Source of the DNA: Prorocentrum cordatum
Taxonomy: Eukaryota; Sar; Dinophyceae; Prorocentrales; Prorocentraceae
Reading direction: 5' to 3'
Length of the DNA stretch: 64,000 bases
NCBI GenBank assembly: GCA_963575745.1
Contig: CAUYUJ010000924.1
Span: 1-64,000, forward strand
The notes under the pieces were generated by a model. It was not told the origin of the DNA and searched no databases. It was given only the letters and a program-made list of their open reading frames with translations. This document shows, one piece after another, positions 10,255 through 21,930 of this stretch (positions are counted from its first letter, which is position 1; each line of letters opens with the position of its first letter). The position numbers and the translations under genes were made by a program.

Positions 10255-13200
10255 CAGAAAAAGGATCCGCAGCGCATGCATCCAACCACGTCGCCCGCTC
10301 GGTAGAGCACATGGCCTCGAGAGGCCTGAGGGGGGACCGTCCCCTCCGCAGGGAGCACCGTGCTGGGAGGGACGGCATTGGCCCTCGTAGTGGCCGCCGC
10401 AAGTCTAGGGCGCTTCTCCGAGCCAATCGGGGGATCCAGGGCGAGCGTGGCATCCCTAACACGGGTCTGGACAGGCGGCTCGAACTGCACTCTCGGCTTG
10501 ACCCTACGGGGGGCTCGGATGAAAGCCTCCGCCTCCTCGACCTCAGGCCTCCTAGACTTACCCACAATCCTGACCCGCGGGCTCGGGTGGGGAGGAGGAG
10601 GAGGGGGAGGAGAAAGGTCAGAGGACGAAGCAGGGGAGGAGGGAGGATCACCGCGCAGCGCCTTCCTCCCAGGGCCGTCCTCGTCTTGACCGCCTCCTCG
10701 GCCGTCTTGGCTGCCCAGAGGCCTCTTGGGGGCCTGACGGGGGCCAAGGGGGGGGCTCCGCGGGACCTCGTCGGGGCTGGACTGGGGCTCAGGGGCCTGA
10801 GGTTCCGAGGGGCGGTGCACTGCACACACCTCGAGGGCCATGCGCCTTCGTCCCGATGCCGTCCGGGCGAAGCGCTGACAGTATTTACATTTCCATCCTT
10901 TGGCCAGCGTGGGCCTGATGTCATGCAGGCGCTGGCTCGTAGTCAGTACAGGGCGGTGGTGTCCAGGCCGACGGCGTCGCTGAAGTCGTCGGCGTGACTT
11001 TCGCGCTGGCGGTGGCTGGCGGTCCCGGTTCCCAACCAACGTCATAGAGGACCCAATCCAGCACGCAACCTGCCTGACAATATTGATCATGTTCGAGTGG
11101 AGCTGAATGGCCTCCGACGGCAACGCGCGCATAGCCAGGCCCCTCTTTGCTGCGACATCTGCATAGTGATCGCCCTTCTTATCAGATGTGGCCTCGCCTT
11201 GAGTCTGGTGCGATCGAACATAAGAGATCTCCAGCTGCGAGGATAAGCCTCCATGATCTTGGATAGTCTGCCATAGCATTCTCCACAAATCACAATTCGG
11301 CCTGCGTGGGTGCGTGCACCACTCTGGCCCACATAAGAGGGCTTCCACGGTGCCCAGGCAGTCCGTACGGATGTGCATAGGCAGCATTCCATGCCGTAGC
11401 ACTTGAATGACAGCGTATAGTTCAGCACGCGGAACTGATTGCTGTTGTCCTGGGAGAGGTCCGTACGCAATCCCTCGAAGAGCTTCACCTGTCATCATTG
11501 CGATTCCCCATCCAGCCCCGTTGGCTTCGGGCCAGGCTATGGGGGAGAGCCCTGATCCATCCGTGTAGATGTCTCCCGTCAGCATGGTCATGTCACCTCC
11601 ATGGGCGAAACTCCAGGCATCCTCCATGGCTGGTGGCGGAATGCCAGGCAAGGCGTCCCTCGGCATCAGGCCTCGGGTGAACAAGAGGTCGTTGTGAGGT
11701 GAGGCCCGAGCCGCCTGGATGATGTCAGCGTCAACTGCGGCCTCTCGTTCTTGCTGGAGCAAAGGGCAGGACCATAGGCGGTGATGGGCTGTTCCAGGGC
11801 AGTCCAAGCAATACTGGCATACGTTGTCTGTAGCATATCCATGTTTGTGTAGTCGCACCTGGGACCACTGACCACCTATGATTGAGATGCGTAGTGCTGC
11901 TCGAGCCTGCTCCGATAAGCGCCATTTCTTGGCCAGCTCCTTCGGCGCCAACAGCATCTTGAGAGGTCCCATCCAGTAGCCACAAGGTCTCCTGAGTGGT
12001 GGTTCGTCTTCTGGCGCATGATCTCGCTGGCGACTCCAATCTTCAAATTTCACGTTGACAAAGTCCCGTCTTGCGAGAACTCTGAGCCACTCAGGGCTGT
12101 CCGTAGTGAGGTCCAAGGCTGCCCCTGCGCATGTAGTCCATGTCGTCGCCGTCGTCGCACGCCAGTTGAGAGTATGGAGTGCCACCAATACAGCTCCTGC
12201 AGGGCCCGCCACTTCTGAATGCTTCGGGGTAGATCCTAAGATCTGGCGCTGCTGCAGGAAAGCCTTCTCCAGCACATAGTTGGGCACCTTGCTGTCTTGA
12301 ACGAGCATGGCCCACGTGTAGAGGGGGCCCACGATCGCCATCATCTCAGGGTGTTCAAAGAAACGCGGCTCGAGCTGAGCCGCCAACCAAACTGAGGTGC
12401 CTGGAGGAGTGCGCAGCCAACCCACTCGAACCATGCTAACCATCGACTTGATCAGCGTCTTGGTGGCGCCGACGATCTGGATGCCGCACTGCATGGCGGG
12501 GGCAATGCATGGCTGCGCCACCGCTCGGCCGATATTGGCAAGACCACTGAGCCTCTTGAAGCGCGGGATTCTTTTCTTCATCTTGCGCACCCTCCTGCGA
12601 ATCGTTTCGAAGCTCAGTCTGTGCCCGCCTTTAGCCTCCACGCCCAGTACCTCCAAAGTTCTGTAAGGTCGAAAACCGTGCCGATGGACCTGCTGCGTAA
12701 CCTGCTGTGCAATAACAAGATCTGATGCCAACACTTTCGCCTTGTCCTGAGCAATAGGAAGATCAAGGGCCTTGAGAACTGCTGCAAGCCTCTGCAGGAT
12801 GCGCACCGTCTGGTAGACAATGTCCTGCGACGTGGTCACCACCTGGATCGTGATGTCATCAGCGTAGATGTCCAGCGAGTGGTGTACCTCGTCTGTGTTG
12901 GCAAAGGATTTCTCGAACACGTCGAGAGGCAGCATCATTACCAGCTGCAGCAGGAACATGGCTATCGAACATCCTGGGAGCACTCCCCTGCTGACTTGGC
13001 ACGAGTAGGAGAAGGAAGTGGTCCACTTAATTATCCTCGGAGCGTAGTACATCGCCAGACACAGCTGCAGGATTTGTGTTGGAAACCTGTAGTATTCAGC
13101 AGCCTGCAGCACTCGGCGCCAACAAACTCGGTCGAAGCACTTGCTGATGTCCACCAGCGTCGTGGTGGTGGCCCTTTGCTTATCCCGAGCGTAGGCCTCA

Positions 13201-13800
13201 GCATAAATCATGGTGCGCGCTCCCACGTCAAGTGTACATTTGTGGGTGCCCAACGCGAAATAAGGTCTGGTGTTCTGTGAGATCCAAATCCGAACTTGAG
13301 CAAGTCTGAGCTTTGTGTAGATGCGATACGTCGCTGGTAGTAGAGCAATTGGGCGAAACCCTCCTTGTGGTTTGGCTAGGAGCATGATGTGGACGTTGAG
13401 CATGACCGTCGGCCAGCGCATCCAAGCTTCAGCAGCCCAGCATATGTAGATCAACATGGCTAAGGCATCGTCCGATACCAGGGAGAGTGCACGGGGTGGA
13501 AGTGCGTCAGCTCCCAGTCCAGTGCGCCACCTGAATGTTGATGCTGCCCTTCTCGTCTGTGCAATCGTCGGAACGGGCAGGACCGCAGGAGGGAGGTGGC
13601 GAATCGCTGCCACGAGGTCTAGGTCTTCATGATCAGCGAGCGACCGCGGAAGGTCTGCATCGTCACGGCGCACCCCCTCCCAAATTTTTCTCCAGCTGTC
13701 CATTTGATTGTCTGCGATCGCCTGCTGGTGCGACGTCGTGGTCTTCCCCTGCTTGATCTGCGCATGTGCCCACGGCTGCACTCCCGGTGATCGAGTATAC
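10254..13800 (-). pseudogene. reverse transcriptase + RNase H region
   Basis: RT palm motifs are clear: KPQGGFRPIALL, DISKCFDRV, SRGVLPGCS and the catalytic IYADDI box (around 12852-12869). Next comes a zinc knuckle CQYCLDCPGTAHH (about 11770-11825), used in nucleic-acid binding. RNase H follows with the expected acid residues: DIYTDGSG (about 11551-11577), RAELYA (about 11413-11432), RTDCLG (about 11361-11376) and GDHYAD (about 11155-11173). The rest is a Pro/Arg-rich extension with CKYC and CMRCG pairs. Together these would copy the element RNA at the nicked target and remove the RNA strand. The frame is open across all these motifs and the catalytic residues are intact, so inactivation is recent or only apparent. 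Confidence 0.9.
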
Positions 13801-15201
13801 CTGCGCAGGGCCAGTGACCATCGCATCTCGTGCCCAGGACTTGAACTTGCGAACTCTATGCCAGCCTTCCTGCCTGTCGAGCTGGTCGGCGTGCTGCATG
13901 ATGACGTTGCCGAAGGCCTGGAGGCACAGGAGGCACTGCCGGGGAGGCTGCTTGCAGGCAAGGTGGATGATGTCCCAGGCGCCATCGAAATACTGGATGC
14001 CCTCGGCGGTGTGTACGTCCGGCCTATGTCCTGGGCGAAGCAGTCTGGCGAGATGAGTCCAGCGTGCTCGGCGCCGTGGTGTTGAGACAGTGCGGGCCGA
14101 TATGTCGCACGCATTCTTCGCCTGATTATTCTGTCCTCCGAACGGGCCCTGGGAGCCCCTGGAACCCAAGAGCTCGACACCCCCAGTAGGACCTTGTGGT
14201 GGCGTCGTGGCCAGGCCAGGACCAGACGTTTGAGAAGGGCTGGGATCCTGGGAGACCTTCTGGCGCACTCTCCTGGTAAAGGTGGCGACATCAGAGGAAG
14301 GCAAAGCCTGACTCCTATGAGAGTGATGCTGTCCCTCGTAGGCGCTCTGCTGGTCATCGTAGTAGGGCAGGAGGTCGGGCAACGGCCTGTCGCCCAGGAG
14401 TCTCCTCATCTCACTCCTGATCTCCTCGAGCTCGTCCCAGTGCTGGCTGATCATATGTCGCCCAAGTGGTATGTCGTGCATGGCCAGCCAGTCCATGTAG
14501 GAGATGATGGCAGCTCGGTTCTCGGAGGAGCGACCCCAAGCGTCGTTGCAGATGTCCTCGGCGAGCTCGCGCATCGAGTTGAAATTGCCGTCCGCGAGGG
14601 CGGCTGCTACCCACGCAGTATGTTGAGGTAGGCGCAAACACTCCATCACGTAGGGGATGCACCATCCTCGCCATGAGCGCCCCCCCGAGTCCGCGTCCGA
14701 CAGGTCAGGCACCCATCGGGTGGCACCCGCTGCAACTGCCTCCCTGAACTCCTCCTCGGCGTCGGCCTGATCCTCGCCATCAGGGGGTGGCGGCCTTCCC
14801 ATAGCGCCAGGGACGGCCAGGCGCTTCCAAACGCCCAGGTCCACCTGTGGAACCGAGCACGCCGCGGCCGTCGTAGATGGCGAAGGTGAAGGCTGAGGAT
14901 CATGATGTAGACCGTCATCTGCAGAGGTTTGCCCTGTAGTGGTAGGGCAGGGGTGGGTATCCGCCAGCTGCTGCAGCGAGGCGACGCCGAAGTCGACGAG
15001 GAAGTCGGCGACCAGGCCATGGATCGCCTGACCCACCGCGCGGAGAAATCGAGGCTCACTGCCTCCAGCTGGGTGTGGACCAGTCTTGGGACCTCCAATC
15101 GGGCGCCAGGTGTATTGGGCCCCATCTGCACGTCCCCGATAGGAATCTGGATCGTCCACCTGGTAGATGCCGATGAGCTCGTTCTCAACATGCGAAATAA
15201 A
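13790..15201 (-). pseudogene. retrotransposon linker between endonuclease and RT
   Basis: Open frame in the same phase as the endonuclease but separated from it by one TAG (15202-15204). It contains conserved-looking segments (GWHRVRKFKSWARDAM near its end) and a region rich in Trp and acidic residues. Near 13790 the sense passes to another frame, where the RT region begins. No enzymatic motif is recognised; this position in LINE-like proteins is usually a variable spacer. Confidence 0.7.
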
Positions 15202-16160
15202 CTAGCCGTATAAGGCATCCATGCGGCCGATTGCCTCCTCCTTGGAAGCTGGGGGACCTCTCTCTGCATCTTTGTCCACAATGTCCAGGTAGTCTGGCGT
15301 GGGGATCGGCCCATGTAGAGGATGGCAGCCCTCCGTGGCAGGGGGTCCTTTGGGCAGAGCCCTTGGGGCTCTGATGCTGAGAATCTGCATGACCTTCGGC
15401 TTGGCCTTGACATAGGTGATGACTGGCTTGTGAGGTCGTGCTGGCCACGTCGCCATCGCTGTAGGCGGTCTGCATGCCGTCTCGAGACCAGGGGACGTGA
15501 TGAAGTAGTCAATGTTGTGGTAGTCGCCCTTCGAGGTGCGGCATGTGCCCTCCTCCTTGGTGTAGAGAAGAGCGGCAGGAAGTACTTCAGGCAAGCCCAT
15601 CTGCTGATAGTCCTGGGGGCTGATGTTCCAGTCCCCCGCAATGATGAAGGGCTCGTACATGTACCTGAGAAACTGTGCCAAGTTTAAATAGCGCCCGTAG
15701 TTGGCTGTGAGGTAGGCGGTCGTGTGCGCATTCTCCATGTAGACAGATCCCACCAGCAACCCTCCAGTAAGTCCCACATCAACGTGTATGACCACTGCCC
15801 AAGCTGGTGTAACGTCATGGGTTGCTTTGCCATCGGGTCCCTCGACGACGGTGGCTGGTAAGTGAGAGCGCACAAAGACCCCTGCGCCAGCACTGGGCAT
15901 GCCTGTAGGTAATCTGCGGCAGGGCGTGACGAAAGCCTGCCAGCCGTTGCGTCGAGCCCACGATTGCGCCTGCGCCAGACGCTCCCCGTCGAGTCTCAAC
16001 TCCTGAGCGCACACAATATTGACCCCTGTCGTACCTTCTGCCAAAAATGTCCTGCAAGTGTCCCAACAAGAACCATTGAAGGTAGCAACTGCAATATCTT
16101 TGCGCTTTGAGCCTCGGGGGGCCCTCCTAGCTGTCGACGCCCGCGTTCTCCCATGCTGCA
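15202..16160 (-). pseudogene. AP-type endonuclease domain of retrotransposon
   Basis: Motifs in order: ATFNGSCW (Asn box), CAQELRL (catalytic Glu), GAGVFV, the metal- and base-contacting GDWNIS (about 15620-15637), NIDYFI (about 15500-15517) and HKPVI (catalytic His, about 15417-15433). This is the exonuclease-endonuclease-phosphatase fold that nicks target DNA to prime reverse transcription. The frame ends with TAG at 15204-15202 after MDALYG, yet the following codons continue in phase, so the stop looks like a nonsense mutation or readthrough signal, not a natural end. The start of the frame overlaps the end of the upstream frame near 16127. Confidence 0.88.
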
Positions 16161-17243
16161 ACTTCGACGGCCATCTGGGTGCCAGGTCCTGCTGGTGGAG
16201 CTGGAAATGGGGAGCGAAAAGCGGCTGACTGCGGAGGCGACTGAGCCGATGCCCTCGGTGGTGGGGCTCCTGTCGCCAGGGAGCCGATGTTGGAGACCTG
16301 CTGTTCGATGGTGCTGAGGAGCTTGGCGCCGTCCATGTTCGACGTGCCTGCGCGCGCCGATACCAGAACAGCCTGAAGCTGCTGGATGGCCACGGAGACG
16401 TTAGCCATTGCGGGGGTCCCGTCAGCTGCCACGGCCGCCACTGCAGACTGGGCATGGGCGACCTCCACACCGAGGCTGGTCGTCTCGGCCTCGAGCCTGG
16501 TGAGCTGCTGCTGAGCATCGGCGAGCTCGTTGGACATCTGCTCGAACTGAGCGGCCTTGGCCGCACGCTCAGACTCCTTGGCAGCCCATCTGTCTTTGGC
16601 GCTCCTGAGCAGGTCGGAGGGGTCCATCTGAGCCCGCAGGGCGGACTCCTCCTTGTCATTGGCGGCCTTGGCGGCGATGACCAGGTCGTGCTCGTCACCG
16701 TAGATCCGACGTAAGGCCAGCCACGCCCGCTTGGACTTGACTGCTGGAGACTGCTGTGCCGCTGCGTCGCCAGCAGCCTGAGGAGCAGCATGAGCCAGAT
16801 CATCACAGTCACGCCAGGGCGCCTCGGCGCCGCGCGGAGGAGGTCTCCTGCTGCGGCTTGGCGCCCGCTGTGGGGCGGTCGAGGGCCTGCCGTCCCTGCC
16901 CCTGCCGCATGCCCAGCACGTCGTCCTGCTCGAGTAGTTGTTGCGGAAACCGCAGGCCTTGAACGCTTTGCATGGCCATGCCTCGCCATGCATCTGCACC
17001 TGCTGCGGCTCCTCGGGCGGCGCACTGCCGTGGTGTGCCTGCAGGAGCCGCCTGGCGGCGGCCTCACGCAGTGTCTGTCGCGCACTGGCGTGGCGCCAGC
17101 GAAGGCGGCTGGCGTCGGGGCCCGCCCTCAGGGGCCGCTCGCCGCCACTGCTGCGCCTGCGCCCGCCGTCGGGCAGCAGGCTGGGGCCAGATGGATGCGC
17201 CCGCCGCGCGGCCCCGCGCGCGTGGGCCCAAATGGCAGCCTGA
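16127..17243 (-). pseudogene. retrotransposon N-terminal zinc-finger and coiled-coil region
   Basis: Contains CKAFKACGFRNN followed by TTCWACG, a four-Cys RanBP2-like zinc finger, then an Ala/Glu/Gln-rich stretch (about 16380-16700) with heptad-like character that should form a coiled coil. It terminates at 16127 with TAG, just where the endonuclease frame begins. Two readings are possible: a separate ORF1 overlapping ORF2, or one polyprotein with a frameshift. The initiation codon cannot be chosen because the upstream sequence is GA/CT-rich low complexity. Confidence 0.65.
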
Positions 17244-17560
17244 GGAGGAGGAGGAGGAGGAGGAGAGGAACGAGAAGGAGGAGGAGGAGGAAGAGGACAG
17301 GGATGAGGAAATAGGACAGGGATGAGGAAATAAAGAGGAAGAGAGAGAGAGAGAAGAAGAGAGAAAAGAAGAGGAGGAGGGGGAGGAGGAAAGAGAAAGA
17401 AGAAAAAGAAATCCACAACTAGATACGTAAGAAGTTCGGAAAGCGAATAAGACGGAGGAAGAAAATAAGGAGGGGGCAAAGACAAAGGAAAAGAAGGAAC
17501 GACACGGAAGAAATCGAAGGAAAGTAAGAACAGGAGGAGGAGGAGGAGGAGAAAGGGAGT
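17242..17560. repeat. GGA/GAGA-rich low-complexity tract
   Basis: About 320 bp of purine-rich DNA on the plus strand (GGAGGA, GAGAGA, GAAAGAAG). It lies directly upstream of the retrotransposon on its sense strand. 17560-17790 is unassigned. Confidence 0.85.
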
Positions 17561-17792
17561 TCATGCTGCGGATATGCCGACCAACCAGCAAGCCGCCCAA
17601 CGAGCCAAATAGACGGCCTCGTCTCCACACTCCTCCATGTATTTGCCTAAGAACCGCCAACCTCCTCCCCTGGCACTCCCCGTTTCGTCCTCGTCCTCCT
17701 CCCTTCCAACATCACAAGGTACGACCTACAATTGTTAATTACACAATTAAGTCGCCGAGCAATTAATGCTGCAACTGCAATATTAGCCTTGT

Positions 17793-18170
17793 GGATGCCA
17801 TGACAATGGACACTCTGACTATCCTATCATTGGATTAATGATGTGTTTGAAATGTGTAAAACATGTTATAAAATTGTTTCAAAGATGTTTTTACATCTTG
17901 AAAGCATGTTTGAAACATCGTTTAGACATCTGGAAATTACTCCGGATCTCATAACAATGGGGGGGGGTCTGCTTCTGGGGGGGGGGGGTCTCACGGGCTT
18001 CGTCAGACACATTTGTGGGGGGGTCTCGATTTTGGACCTTTTGTTGCCTGTCTTGGGGGGGGGTCCCAGACCGGCCGTCAAACATTTGTTTGACCCCCCC
18101 CCCACTATTATGAGATTTGGAGTAGTTGGCAGCATGCTTCCTCTCCATTAATCGGCTTCCACAATATTAG
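17793..18170 (+). repeat. dispersed repeat interrupted by a MITE
   Basis: Same sequence as 7723-7985, including CAATGGACACTCT and CAGCATGCTTCCTCTCCAT, interrupted at a TA by the 183-bp element at 17940-18122. Confidence 0.8.
17940..18122. mobile_element. TA-flanked MITE, copy 1 (183 bp)
   Basis: Ends CTCCGGATCTCATAA and TTATGAGATTTGGAG are inverted repeats followed by G-runs/C-runs. TA lies at 17938-17939 and 18123-18124. The other copy of the host repeat (7932-7947) shows the same site with a single TA and no element. TA duplication points to the Tc1/mariner (Stowaway-like) group. Non-coding. Confidence 0.88.
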
Positions 18171-18209
18171 CCTTACAGTAAATGATCATTCTCGGCGGCC
18201 ATGCTGCAA

Positions 18210-19990
18210 TTAGGAAGGACTTCGACTCGTAGAGGGATCAGAATCAGAATTGCCAAAGGATTGCCACGGCCAGCGAGAGCACTTGAGTGGGAGAGGAATT
18301 TGAATTGGAATTTCCAAGAGTTCGAAAGGATGCCGCATCGCTGCGGAATTGGACTCAGATTTGCCAGAGAATGCCGGGGCCAGAGAGAAATATTGAGTTG
18401 GAGAGGAATTTGCAGTTAAATTTCCAAAGCTAAAAGGGATCTGAATCGCGGGGGGAATTGCACTCAGCATTGCCAGGGAATTACAAGGGCCAGCGAGAAC
18501 TACTAAGTTGGAGAGGAATTTGAACTTCAATTTTCAGAGTAGGAAGGATCCTGGATCGCGGCGGAATTTGATTCAGATGCGCCAGAGGATGCCGAGGCCA
18601 GAGGGGAATATTCAATTGGAAAGGAATTTACAATTGAATTTCCGGAGTAAGACAGAATCCTGAGCGGTAGATAATCTAGCATCAGCTTGGCAGGAGGATT
18701 GCCAGGGACAGAGATAATTGTGGAGTTGGAGAAGAATGTGCAATTGAATTTCCACAGTTAGAAAGGATTCCGAACCGCGGTGGAATTGAAGTCAGATTTG
18801 ACACAGGATGCCGGGGACAGAGAGAAAGATTGAGTTGTAAAAAAAATCGCACATTGATTACCAGAGTGAGAGAGGATTCTGAATCGCTGAGGAATTGGAC
18901 TCAGAATTGCCAAAGGATTACAAGGGCCAACGAGAACATTTGAGTTGGAGAGGAACTTGCATAGGAATTTCCAGAGTTAGAAATGATTCCGAATCGAGGC
19001 GGAATTGGACTGAGATGTGCCAGAGGATGCCGGGGCCAGAGAGAAAAATTGAGTTGGAGAGGAATGTGCAACTTTCCAGACTTAGAAAAGGTTCTGACCC
19101 GTAGATAGATTAGAATCAGAATTCCCAGATCATTACCAGAGCCAGACGGAAATATTGAGTTGAAGAGGAACTTGCAAGTAAATTTCCAGATTTGGAAAAG
19201 ATTCCAGATCCACCCTGATTCTGAATCCCTTCTAACTCTGGAAACTCCATTACAATTCCATCTGCAACTATATGTTTTCCTGGCCCTGCCAATCCTCGGG
19301 CGAGTCCGATTCCAATTCCGCCGCGATTCACCATCCTTTCTGACCCTGGAAATTCAATCACATGGCACATCCCTGTCCATCTCAAAACATGTTCTCTAGC
19401 CCCCACTCCAGTGGCAAATCAGATTCGCACTCCTCTACGATTCAGAATCCTTTCTCACACTGGCGATTCAATTACCAATTCCTCTCCAACTCAATTTTCC
19501 CCCCTGGCCCTGGCAATCCTCGGGCGAGTCTGACTTCAGTTCCGCCGCGACTCCGAATCCTCTCACTCTGGAAATTCAATTACAAGTCCTCTCCATCTAA
19601 ATATAGTTGTTCCTGGCCCTGGCAATCCTCTTCCTTCCTGGCCCTGGCAATCCTCCCTCGGGCGAGTCTGATTATAATCCCGCCGCGATTCAGAATCCTG
19701 TCTAACTCTGAAGTAAATTGCCAACTCCTCTCCAACTCAATATTTCTCTCTGACCCATGCCATCCTCTGGCAAATCTGATTCTGATTCAGCCGCGATTGA
19801 AAATCGTTTGTAAGTCTTGAAATTGGATTGCGAATTCCTCTCCAACACAGCACTTAAGTCTGGCCCTGGCAATCCTCTGGCAATTCAGACTCGATTTGTT
19901 CTACGATTCGGAATCCTTTCAAACTCTGGAAATTGATATGAATTGATATGCAAATTCCTCCCCAACTCAATCTCTCTCTGGCGCGTAGGT
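18210..19990. repeat. 109-bp satellite arranged as a large inverted repeat
   Basis: Left half (18210 to about 19205): about nine direct units marked by GAATCGCGGCGGAATTG-type blocks near 18338, 18446, 18554, 18661, 18772, 18880, 18991 and 19096. Right half (19205-19990): about six units of the same sequence in the opposite orientation (near 19318, 19433, 19543, 19678, 19790, 19898). The pivot is near 19205. Non-coding. Confidence 0.85.
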
Positions 19991-21195
19991 TCGAATCGTA
20001 GTTGCGTTCGTGCCGCGCACGGGATTCCAGTACGAATGCCCGTCGGAATGATTGCTGTATTTCTTTGCAGCGCGCGTTACAGCACATAATTCCTGAACCA
20101 AGTAACGCCGCACTGTAACGCAAGTTGCTTGACATGAATACGTGTGCACATGTTGGAAGCCTCGGCCGCAATCCGACCCCGGCTGGAGGGCAGCAACGAA
20201 CGACTCCCGACAGCCCCAGGGGCCCGAAGCGGGCCTGCACGGGCCTCCCGACCGACGAGTCGGGCAGCTCCCCCGCCCACAGGCCAGCCAACCACGCGCT
20301 TACCAGCAGCCGAGCCCACGGGCGCCCCAAGGGACAGGCCAACGGCAAGCCACACAACAAGTCGAGTGCCAGCCCACGGGCAGCCGCGCAGCAAGACAAC
20401 TTGCCAGCCAAGCCCTGGCCCAACGGCCAGCCCACGACACCAAAATGGCATCAGGAGCGCCCCAGATCGGCGGCACAGGCCAGAGGCCTCTGGAATCAGT
20501 ACGGAGACTGTCCGCAGTTTTCGGCCTCGGGGGGCCCTCGCCAGTCCCCAGGACCGTCCAAAAACTACTCGAGACAAGAAACGGGCCCTGGAAAAAGTGT
20601 CGGGACTTCCAGAGACCCGCATTGACAAAAAGCAAGACATTGGATGTCTGGGAATGGGGTCGGACAGAACGGAGACGATGCCCCGCCGCGAATGTTAGTG
20701 CGCACCAGTGTGTGGCGCAAGGGGCTTCCAAGAAGGCTTCTGAGAAGCCAGGAGGGCTTCTCAGAGGAACCATGACCCCACCTCATGCGCCGCCAGAATA
20801 CGTCCACATCCACTGCCGCGGGCTCCTGCCCCAGGGACTCGGGGAGCGGTGGATACGGAGATCTGCCCGCCCACGCGGGCGGCCAGATCTCCATGTCCAC
20901 CACTCCTGGGGATCCCAAGGCACGACTCCGAAGCGGTGGATATGGACATATGCTGGCGGCGGACCTTACAGATCTCGGCCAGGCCCATCCTGGGCCAAGG
21001 ATCGGCCTGGCCAGGATCAGTGCGGGTGTGTGCCCAGACGTGCGACGGGAAGACCCGACTCTGTCCTGGGGACCAGTTTTGCGTCGAGGGCCCCTGGAGG
21101 CCGAAAACTGCGAGAACCCCCCGTCTTGTCTTTTTCCGACACTGTGGAGGTCTGGGCAGGTGTATTGTTGACGTCCCCCGCTCTCTTTCCGCCCG
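19991..21195. other. mosaic of dispersed repeats, no gene
   Basis: Holds one copy of dispersed family B (about 20525-20650), a family C fold-back-related segment (about 20930-21035) and GC-rich unassigned DNA. Long open frames here run on into microsatellites and are not believed. Confidence 0.6.
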
Positions 21196-21290
21196 AGGGG
21201 AGAAAAAGCTGCACAAGCACAGAACGTCGGAATTCCGCGCGGACCCTCGAAAACTCGTGCTTTTATGTCTATGTGCTTTCTTCGACCGCC
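21196..21290. mobile_element. minimal family F fold-back
   Basis: CACAAGCACAGAAC...CCGCGCGGA on the left is mirrored by the reverse complement of CGTGCTTTTATGTCTATGTG on the right. The arms share the CCGCGCGG core and CATAGACAT-like outer end seen in the element at 48005-48433. It has almost no interior. Confidence 0.55.
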
Positions 21291-21496
21291 TCCGCTTCGG
21301 CACCCCAGATCCTCCGCGTCATCGGAGGAGTCGTAGCCGCCGATCAGCCCCATGCGCGCGGCGGGCCGCGGCGGCCCTCCGCCGGCTGCGCGGGAGAGTG
21401 GCCCCCATCGGGCGACGAGGCGACCCCAGGCAAGAGGTGGCCTCTCCCTGAGGGGCAACGCCAGGGGGGGACCGGATCGGGGAGGGAAACGCCGAG

Positions 21497-21590
21497 CTCC
21501 TCCTCCTCCTCCTCCTCCTCCTCCTCCTCCTCCTCCTCCTCCTCATCCTCCTCCTCCTCCTCCTCCTCCTCCTCCTCCTCCTCCTCCTCG
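21497..21590. repeat. (CTC)n microsatellite
   Basis: Nearly pure CTC with one CAT interruption. The next 330 bp (21591-21930) are GC-rich with no recognisable gene. Confidence 0.95.
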
Positions 21591-21930
21591 AGTCCGCGAC
21601 ACGGCGCTGATGGGTCGGCGCTTGGCCCCCCCGACTGCGAAGCCGCGCGCTCCCGGAGCGGGGCGGGCGACGCCTGCCGGGGGGAAGCGGCAGCCTGGAG
21701 CCGGCGGCGCCTCGCCGCCAGGTCGGCGAGGGGGCCCCCGACAGCGAGCCCGCGCGCGCTGGGCGGGCCGGGACGCGGGGCCACTGGGCGCCGAGAGCGC
21801 GACTGGGGGGCCGCTCCCCCTGCCCGGAGCCGATCCCACGGGGCCCAAAAATGTGCACCACCACCACCTCCCTCACCCTCCCTTCCCCATGCAAGAGGAG
21901 GGGAAGGGGAAAGTAGAGGAGGGAAGAGGA

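Larger units (their letters stand above)
10058..17243 (-). mobile_element. APE-type non-LTR retrotransposon, degenerate
   Basis: Reading right to left: an N-terminal zinc-finger/coiled-coil region, AP-type endonuclease, a linker, reverse transcriptase, a CCHC-type zinc knuckle, RNase H and a C-terminal zinc-binding tail. This is the architecture of APE-encoding LINEs with RNase H. I see no LTRs, poly(A) tail or target duplication, so the exact ends are unknown; coordinates mark the protein-coding extent. The frame is broken by a TAG stop at 15202-15204, a frameshift near 13790 and a frameshift in a T5 run near 10258. A GA-rich tract lies immediately upstream on the element sense. Confidence 0.9.

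Noticed and set aside
13708-14085. Plus-strand frames opposite the retrotransposon
   Set aside because: They are antisense to the well-supported endonuclease/RT frames and show no motif.
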